DNA of 36,859 bases, taken from Desulfoscipio geothermicus DSM 3669. GTDB lineage: Bacteria; Bacillota; Desulfotomaculia; Desulfotomaculales; Desulfallaceae. Below, piece after piece: positions 32,522 to 36,859 of the stretch. Numbering within the stretch: position 1 is the stretch's first letter; every line of letters begins with the position of its first letter. The translations under genes and the position numbers were made by a program. Under the pieces are notes generated by a model. It searched no databases. It had not been told where the DNA came from and saw only the letters and a program-made list of their open reading frames with translations. The stretch lies in assembly GCF_900115975.1 (NCBI RefSeq), contig NZ_FOYM01000033.1, positions 1-36,859 on the forward strand. Reading direction: 5' to 3'.

Positions 32522-32671
32522 TTAACTGGCCAGCCAGAGGAAAAACAGCAGCAAACCGGCACTGGCCGCAAAAAATAAAAAAACGAGCAAAAATATGGGG
32601 TCGACGTATAGGCGGCCGATTTTTATTTTATTCGACCCGCCGCCTTTTTCCCGTCCGTGTTCGCCGGGCAT
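32522..32671 (-). CDS. 49-residue single-pass membrane protein
   Basis: ATG at 32671 follows GGAGGG at about 6 bases; the stop is TAA at 32522-32524. A polar Gly/Lys-rich N-terminus (MPGEHGREKGGGSNKIKIGR) precedes a hydrophobic helix (PIFLLVFLFFAASAGLLLFF) that runs almost to the C-terminus. The N-terminus is probably cytoplasmic. Function is unknown. It lies just upstream of the chemoreceptor promoter on the same strand. Confidence 0.68.
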   Translation of the reverse strand: MPGEHGREKGGGSNKIKIGRLYVDPIFLLVFLFFAASAGLLLFFLWLAS

Positions 32672-32704
32672 ATTAATCCCTCCGCCGCTATAATTCGTAA
32701 ATCT

Positions 32705-32726
32705 CTCCTACCCCAAGAGGTGGGAG
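32705..32726. repeat. Short hairpin resembling an IS605-type end
   Basis: CTCCTACC (32705-32712) pairs with GGTGGGAG (32719-32726) around CCAAGA and is followed by CTTCC. The form is like IS200/IS605 terminal hairpins, but no transposase is nearby. It immediately precedes palindrome family B copy 3. Confidence 0.4.
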
Positions 32727-32743
32727 CTTCCTGGTTATTAGCA

Positions 32744-32800
32744 GGTGCCAGGTGTTGAAAGTTGAAAATCGAAGATTTTCAACTTTCAACACCTGGCACC
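32744..32800. repeat. Palindromic element, family B, copy 3
   Basis: 57 bp identical to copy 2 (27-bp arms, GAA tip). It lies 6 bases after the radical SAM stop on the minus strand, again at a transcript end. The 37-bp upstream sequence shared by copies 1 and 2 is not present here, so the palindrome itself is the conserved unit. Confidence 0.92.
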
Positions 32801-32806
32801 AAATGC

Positions 32807-33934
32807 CTACACAAACTGCCGGCGGATCCGATCCAGCGTTTTTTGCAGCGACTCGGGGCCGTCCACGTCCCGCAGCAGTTTTTCCACGTACCGGTACCGG
32901 TTCGGGTTTTTCATGTCGTCCAACGCTGCGTAAACACCGGCCCGCCGGCCCAGCTGGTAATTGGCCTTTTCTGCCGGCGACAGGGCCAGGTAGCGGTCGA
33001 TAATGCCCAGCATCCTGTCCTTGTCGCCGGGCAGCGTGCCCTCCAGTTCCTGCAGCAGGTTCAAAATATGGTCGCTGACCACCGCGGTGGTCACCCCCTG
33101 CAGGGACGCCAGCAGCAGGCGCTGTTCCTCCACCGCTTCATCCTCTTCCAGCGGAGTAAACTCACCGTTTTTCATCATCTCGTACAGCGGGGTCCCTTTA
33201 AGCACCGACAGGGTTCTGAAGCGGATGAAATCCGGGTTGCCCGCATTAATAACCGCCGCGGTTTCCAGGGCGTGCTCCCGGGAATATTCCCTGCCGCCCA
33301 GGCCGGGCATGATATACCAGCACAGCGACAGGCCCGCGCCCCTGATTTTCCGGGCGGCCTCCAGCAGATCGGCGGCGGTGATACCCTTTTGGATAAATTT
33401 TAAAACCGTGTCCGAGCCCGATTCCATACCCATGTGGATTCTGCTCAGGCCGGCTTCCCGCAGTTCCCGGAGTTCGCCCTCGGTTTTCCGGGCCGCCGTA
33501 TTGGCCCGGGCGTAGGTGGTTATCCTGTCCACCGCCGGAAAAACTGAACGGATATACTTAATAATTTGCACCAGTTCGGCGGTTTTTACTATTAATGAAT
33601 TGGCGTCCTGTAAAAAAACGCTTTTACCGCCGTAATACAGCCAGGCGGCCACGTGGTAATGCAGGTGTCCGTGGCGCGCGCCCGCCTCCTGCACCACTTC
33701 GGCGGTCACCCGCCCCGCCGGTCCTTGCTGCCGGGACATCTGCTCCACCTGTTCCGCCACCCGGCGGACGGTATCTATGTCTTGCAGTATATCCGCCAAG
33801 GGGCGGCGGCTGAATTTTTCTTTTTTATATGTTTTACAAAAAGCGCACCTGTTCCAGGGACAGTTGCGGGTCACCCGGATAAGCAGGCTGCCGGCTTCGC
33901 TGGGCGGCCTGATCGGCCCCTGTTCGATGAACAT
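32807..33934 (-). CDS. Radical SAM protein with CX4CX2C cluster motif
   Basis: A 375-residue protein with RVTRNCPWNRCAFCKTYKK near residue 21. The three Cys that should hold the [4Fe-4S] cluster are spaced CX4CX2C rather than the canonical CX3CX2C. Downstream are YGGKSVFLQDANSL, an Elp3/MiaB-like HMGMESGSDTVLKFIQKG, and WYIMPGLGG, all typical of the radical SAM barrel. No accessory domain is evident in the C-terminal 90 residues. The substrate is unknown. ATG at 33934 follows GGGAGGGG. It appears monocistronic. Confidence 0.85.
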   Translation of the reverse strand: MFIEQGPIRPPSEAGSLLIRVTRNCPWNRCAFCKTYKKEKFSRRPLADILQDIDTVRRVAEQVEQMSRQQGPAGRVTAEVVQEAGARHGHLHYHVAAWLYYGGKSVFLQDANSLIVKTAELVQIIKYIRSVFPAVDRITTYARANTAARKTEGELRELREAGLSRIHMGMESGSDTVLKFIQKGITAADLLEAARKIRGAGLSLCWYIMPGLGGREYSREHALETAAVINAGNPDFIRFRTLSVLKGTPLYEMMKNGEFTPLEEDEAVEEQRLLLASLQGVTTAVVSDHILNLLQELEGTLPGDKDRMLGIIDRYLALSPAEKANYQLGRRAGVYAALDDMKNPNRYRYVEKLLRDVDGPESLQKTLDRIRRQFV

Positions 33935-34011
33935 TGCTGTAAACCCCTCCCGTAAGATCAGTGTTACGGAAATTTTATCATAAGTTAATGAGCTGTAACG
34001 GTTAATTACTA

Positions 34012-34221
34012 TTGTTCCCTACATCTTACCACAATTTTTTTGTGTTTTTTTACTTTTATTGCCGCACCAATTGTGATTCCCCCGGCCGGGATATCCGGGG
34101 CTTGCAAGTGGAAAACCCGGACCACACGGCCTGTGCCCTGTTGTTGAAAACCACCGCCGGGCCAATCGGCGCCAGCATCGCCCAGTCGCATATCAATGAA
34201 ATCCAGAACAACATCTTTTAA
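34012..34221 (+). other. Unassigned GC-rich coding-like fragment
   Basis: The frame ending at TAA 34219-34221 looks coding from about 34078. It reads SPGRDIRGLQVENPDHTACA, then LLLKTTAGPIGASIAQSHIN. There is no convincing start. A GTG near 34108 has a GGGG at 7 bases and would give about 37 residues; the A/T-rich front part looks untranslated. It may be the 3' remnant of a lost gene. I do not recognise the family. Confidence 0.3.
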
Positions 34222-34231
34222 TTTAAGAGCA

Positions 34232-34318
34232 TGCTATAATACTTGAAAGGGCAATTCAATGTCAGTTTTCGAGTAAACCAACTCTTCAATATTTTGAAGG
34301 GTTGGTTTATTTGTTTTT
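34232..34318 (+). ncRNA. Candidate small transcript with extended -10 and terminator
   Basis: TGCTATAAT (34232-34240) is an extended -10 element without an obvious -35. About 35 bases downstream a 15-bp stem (34275-34289 with 34294-34308, one G-U pair) is followed by TATTTGTTTTT. A five-codon ORF (MSVFE) lies between. The product would be about 70 bases. It could be a small RNA, or the terminator may simply end transcription entering from the left. Confidence 0.4.
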
Positions 34319-34338
34319 GCCCAAGTGAAAGGAGCCGT

Positions 34339-34422
34339 ATGAGTAAAAAAATTTATTACTACAACATAATTTTTTCAACCGTTAAACTATTGTTGACAGT
34401 TTTCATTATGGTCGCATATTGA
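34339..34422 (+). CDS. 27-residue hydrophobic peptide
   Basis: ATG at 34339 follows AAAGGAG; the stop is TGA at 34420-34422. The product is MSKKIYYYNIIFSTVKLLLT followed by VFIMVAY, a basic start and one short hydrophobic helix. It sits between a terminator and the riboswitch promoter; its last codon overlaps the -35 hexamer at 34419-34424. It could be a small membrane peptide or a leader peptide. Length alone makes it uncertain. Confidence 0.42.
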   Translation: MSKKIYYYNIIFSTVKLLLTVFIMVAY

Positions 34423-34447
34423 CTATATGCCCTTTACCCTGTACAAT
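34419..34447 (+). promoter_or_regulatory. Promoter of the riboswitch-antiporter unit
   Basis: TTGACT (34419-34424) and TACAAT (34442-34447) are exactly 17 bases apart. The start would be near 34454, right before the conserved riboswitch 5' strand. A second possible pair (TTGACA at 34393, CATATT at 34415) is weaker. Confidence 0.7.
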
Positions 34448-34453
34448 AACTCA

Positions 34454-34585
34454 CTAAGGGGAGTAGCTGCCCGGCTTGCCGGGTTGTCAAATCGTCAATA
34501 CGACCGTCGGGTCCGGTTTGACATAGCTTATCAGAAACAGCTAAGCGAGACCTTCACGTTATCGTGCGTGAAGGTCTCGCTTTTT
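34454..34585 (+). promoter_or_regulatory. yybP-ykoY manganese riboswitch with terminator
   Basis: The aptamer starts AAGGGGAGTAGCT (34456-34468) and contains the TCGTCAATACGA hairpin (34492-34503). It ends AGCTAAGCGAGACCTT (34539-34554). P1 pairs AAGG with CCTT and AGCT with AGCT. A 14-bp terminator stem (34545-34558 with 34567-34580, then TTTTT) reuses the 3' strand of P1, so folding of the aptamer and terminator are exclusive. Mn2+ binding should stabilise P1 and allow transcription, the usual ON design of this class. Confidence 0.9.
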
Positions 34586-34631
34586 CTATGCTAAGGCTGT
34601 TTACTTAATATTGTTTAGAAAGGATATGATT

Positions 34632-35630
34632 ATGCTGACAGTACTTTTTTTAGTTGGTGGTTTATCACTAATACTGCTGAGCGCGGAAATCTTCACCAAC
34701 GGTATCGAGTGGCTGGGTAAAAAACTAAAATTATCAGAGGGAGCGGTGGGAAGTGTCCTGGCAGCGGTGGGAACTGCCCTGCCGGAATCGATGATCCCAG
34801 TCATTGCGATTTTGTCCGGTACCGGGAAATCAGTGCACGACATCGGGATCGGCGCCATACTGGGGGCACCCTTTATGCTGGCCACGTTGGCATTGTCCAT
34901 AGTTGGCATTGCAGCAATGATTTACAAAGTGAACGGCAAGCGGCGGGAGTATATGTTGATTAATCCTTCCATAATGAGGCGTGACCTGGGGTTTTTTATA
35001 CTGGTATACACGATAGCCATTGCGGCCGCTTTTCTACCACAGGGTTTTAAAATCCCTGTGGCTATACTACTGATCTTAACTTACTTTTTTTATGTTGCCC
35101 GCACGCTTCGGGACGGGGCCACTTTGTGTGATACCGAACTTAAACCCTTGCATTTTGCTAAAAAGCTGAAGGAACCGTCTACCGGGGTGGTCGTGTTTCA
35201 GGTGGTGGCGGCTCTGGGAGGCATTATTGCCGGGGCGCACATGTTTGTGGACGGTATTAAGCATTTGTCTGAAATACTGCACATCTCCCCTTTCGTGCTG
35301 TCCATCATTATAGCGCCCATTGCTACGGAACTACCCGAAAAGTTTAACAGTCTGATCTGGGTGCGTAACTGCAAAGACACGCTGGCCATAGGCAACATAA
35401 CCGGCGCCATGGTGTTTCAGGGTTCCATGATCCCCGCCTTTGGCATAGCCATGATGCCTTGGGAATTATCCGAGCCGGCCCTTATGAGTGCTTTGCTGGC
35501 TTTGGCAGGTGCCGGGATGATTTACCTGAGCCTGCGGATAAAAAAGGAAATACGCCCGGCCACACTTGCCTTTAACGGGGTATTTTATATTGTTTTCCTG
35601 GTTGCTGCCTTTACAGTTTACCGGCACTAG
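34632..35630 (+). CDS. CaCA-family cation antiporter under Mn riboswitch control
   Basis: A 332-residue membrane protein with about ten helices and two inverted alpha-repeats: AVGTALPESMIPVIAILSG with GAILGAPFMLAT, and IAPIATELPEKFNSLIW with GNITGAMVFQGS. The acidic LPE motifs are the cation-binding sites of Na+/Ca2+ exchangers. Because a yybP-ykoY riboswitch precedes it, export of Mn2+ (perhaps also Ca2+) is the most likely role. ATG at 34632 follows AAAGGA at 7 bases; two earlier in-frame starts (34611, 34626) lack proper spacing. Confidence 0.88.
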   Translation: MLTVLFLVGGLSLILLSAEIFTNGIEWLGKKLKLSEGAVGSVLAAVGTALPESMIPVIAILSGTGKSVHDIGIGAILGAPFMLATLALSIVGIAAMIYKVNGKRREYMLINPSIMRRDLGFFILVYTIAIAAAFLPQGFKIPVAILLILTYFFYVARTLRDGATLCDTELKPLHFAKKLKEPSTGVVVFQVVAALGGIIAGAHMFVDGIKHLSEILHISPFVLSIIIAPIATELPEKFNSLIWVRNCKDTLAIGNITGAMVFQGSMIPAFGIAMMPWELSEPALMSALLALAGAGMIYLSLRIKKEIRPATLAFNGVFYIVFLVAAFTVYRH

Positions 35631-35774
35631 GAACCTGGTCAGAAAGTCCTTTTCAAGGAAACCTAAGCCTACCACATTTTCAGAAAAATGGGACAAATTT
35701 AGGAATTTAATCCAGTTACAGGCTTACTTTATTGGCATTAATACTAATATCACCCTAATATTTCCTTATTTCAT

Positions 35775-35882
35775 AAAAAGGGCGCACTTAACCTGTTACC
35801 GATAGAAAAAATCCTGAGCCGGCACCTGTGTAGCGAGTGCATCAAGACCGGACGCATCCCCAAGGGGCCGACCGGGTTTTAA
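35775..35882 (+). other. Unassigned coding remnant
   Basis: The frame ending at TAA 35880-35882 reads KKGALNLLPIEKILSRHLCS followed by ECIKTGRIPKGPTGF. Upstream it meets a stop with no start codon or SD. The GC-rich, codon-like stretch within A/T-rich DNA suggests the 3' end of a degraded gene. Family not recognised. The rest of 35631-36053 holds no gene apart from the hairpin at 35914. Confidence 0.3.
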
Positions 35883-35913
35883 TATGGACAACATTACAGC
35901 GGTTAGATATTTT

Positions 35914-35942
35914 AAGGCCTCGCAGTAATTCTACGAGGCCTT
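35914..35942 (+). terminator. Rho-independent terminator
   Basis: AAGGCCTCG (35914-35922) pairs with CGAGGCCTT (35934-35942), followed by CTTTTATT. It lies about 280 bases after the antiporter stop and 31 bases after the coding remnant. On the minus strand the hairpin is followed by AAAATA, so it acts mainly on plus-strand transcripts. Confidence 0.75.
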
Positions 35943-36053
35943 CTTTTATTAAATTAAATGCTCTTGAATGCACGAATGGGATTAATCAATAATTAAGCGT
36001 CTTAATACATCTTCAGTATTCCAGCATTTCTTGCTCCGTTGAAAGCCCCAGTT

Positions 36054-36488
36054 TTAGGACATTTTGCATTCCTTGCATTTTTCAAAAGTTTTGTAGCCTG
36101 CAGGGTAAAAAACCCCTTTATGACTTATAAAATATTTCTCTACTTTAACAGTAGGAAAATAATTAAGGATAACTTTCTCTGCCTGGCTCATTTTTTCATG
36201 ATGCCATTTGACTTGCTCTTTAGTACCCATGGAAATGTCTCCCAAAGCAGCACAGTCTTCATGATGAAAGATGAAGACTCTTTCAATACCGTGCTTTTTA
36301 TGCGCCAGATCAATTTGATTTAAAATAAATGTTCTAAACTCTGCATCGTTGAGCAAATTTAATGACGACCCGGCAATTGATATTACATCATATTGCTCAT
36401 AGAACCCTCGCTGTTTCAACCATGAATGTGTAGTAGACTGAAACCGGTAGTCCATGCACATTATGGCAAGATTTTTACACCCTTCCAT
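36054..36488 (-). CDS. Beta-carbonic-anhydrase-like zinc protein
   Basis: A 144-residue protein with CMDYRF near residue 11 (the CxDxR signature) and FHHEDCAAL near 75 (the HxxC signature). Together these are the zinc ligands and catalytic dyad of beta-class carbonic anhydrases. It is shorter than the classic enzymes (about 200 residues) and ends in a second Cys pair (CKECKMS). CO2 hydration is plausible but unproven; small relatives include CS2- or COS-hydrolases. ATG at 36488 follows AAAGAGGTG; an in-frame GTG lies inside that SD. Only 27 bases separate it from the upstream transposase stop. Confidence 0.75.
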   Translation of the reverse strand: MEGCKNLAIMCMDYRFQSTTHSWLKQRGFYEQYDVISIAGSSLNLLNDAEFRTFILNQIDLAHKKHGIERVFIFHHEDCAALGDISMGTKEQVKWHHEKMSQAEKVILNYFPTVKVEKYFISHKGVFYPAGYKTFEKCKECKMS

Positions 36489-36515
36489 TTCTTTCACCTC
36501 TTTAATATTATTAAC

Positions 36516-36859
36516 TCAACTTTCGCAGTAACAAGCAGCCAGTCGTTCCTTGAAAAACGAGGGTAAATTGCTGATCAAGTAGTCGATCAGCTTGCGGATC
36601 TCCGCCTCCGCCAGTTGCAGCTGCTCTTGTAAAAACCGCTCCATCAGGGAGAAAATCCTCTGCAGCGCATCTACCAGACTGATATCCTGCAACTCGTCGC
36701 AGCAGATGTAGAAGAGGTTGCCGATGGTTCTCGGGTCTTCGCCGTTTCGGCTCTCCAGAGCCAGCATGATGTATCGGATGAACACGATGGTAGTGTGCGC
36801 CACCATGGAATCGTAGGAACGTCCCTGAAACTCTTTGGCCAGCCTGAGATAGGACTTGG
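36516..36859 (-). CDS. DDE transposase, C-terminal part (runs off the right edge)
   Basis: The frame is open from the right edge to a stop at 36516-36518. It begins KSYLRLAKEFQGRSYDSMVA and continues through IVFIRYIMLALESRNGEDPR, FYICCDELQDISLVDALQR and a helical C-terminus ending CYCES. The AKEFQGRSYD...HT segment resembles the C-terminus of IS4-like DDE transposases (YREK-type region). The catalytic residues lie outside the window. Family assignment is from memory. Confidence 0.65.
   Translation of the reverse strand, partial: KSYLRLAKEFQGRSYDSMVAHTTIVFIRYIMLALESRNGEDPRTIGNLFYICCDELQDISLVDALQRIFSLMERFLQEQLQLAEAEIRKLIDYLISNLPSFFKERLAACYCES

Noticed and set aside
34009-34191. 60-codon minus-strand frame between the radical SAM gene and the antiporter
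   Set aside because: No SD and no recognisable motif; the opposite frame looks slightly more coding-like, though it too is only a fragment.

Overview
The window looks like a chromosomal segment of a spore-forming, meso-diaminopimelate-type Firmicute of the Peptococcaceae / Desulfotomaculum-Pelotomaculum kind. The evidence is a Clostridia-style division and cell-wall (dcw) cluster with a SpoVD-like PASTA penicillin-binding protein and an FtsW/SpoVE flippase-family protein, a MurE carrying the DNPR diaminopimelate signature, strong purine-rich Shine-Dalgarno (SD) sites with many TTG starts, and intergenic REP-like repeats. The genus is inference; no rRNA or other marker is present.

Layout. 1-1068: remains of mobile DNA, namely the 5' part of an IS1380-family transposase running off the left edge and a decapitated tyrosine-recombinase C-terminus. 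1287-17593 (all minus strand, read right to left): mraZ-rsmH-ftsL-spoVD-murE-murF-mraY-murD-ftsW-murG-murC-murB-murA, transcribed from a promoter with MraZ boxes at 17614-17682. The cluster stops after murA, where divIB/ftsQ would usually follow, and meets the mobile remnants instead. 17804-28067: a histidinol-phosphatase-like PHP protein, a short MetE/UroD-fold methyltransferase, a patatin-like lipase with a 49-residue coiled-coil neighbour, a Uma2 nuclease, Fur, a candidate small RNA or leader divergent from fur, a Na/phosphate symporter, a universal-stress-protein remnant, a DacF-type carboxypeptidase, FeoB and FeoA, and a small divergent ORF. 28194-32671: a GGDEF+HD-GYP c-di-GMP enzyme, a chemoreceptor whose first membrane helix is cut off by an in-frame TAG, and a small membrane protein. 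32807-35630: a radical SAM protein, then a yybP-ykoY (Mn2+) riboswitch with its own promoter and terminator ahead of a CaCA-family cation antiporter. 36054-36859: a beta-carbonic-anhydrase-like gene and the 3' end of another transposase at the right edge.

How it fits together. The dcw genes supply the cytoplasmic lipid II pathway (MurA-F, MraY, MurG), its SEDS protein and a transpeptidase; DacF trims the product. Fur and FeoAB point to iron control, and the Mn riboswitch with the antiporter to manganese export. Three similar 18-bp palindromes (TTGTGA-N6-TCACAA type, as for CRP/FNR or Rex proteins) sit on promoters at 22701, 23910 and 32422. They suggest one redox or energy regulator controlling a small RNA/phosphate-symporter leader, a former usp gene and the chemoreceptor.

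The least explained material is intergenic: several palindromic repeat families, many lying a few bases after stop codons. One family shows a compensatory base change in its stem, and one forms a roughly 257-bp MITE-like composite between murE and murF. All functional calls come from reading the sequence; no database search was run.
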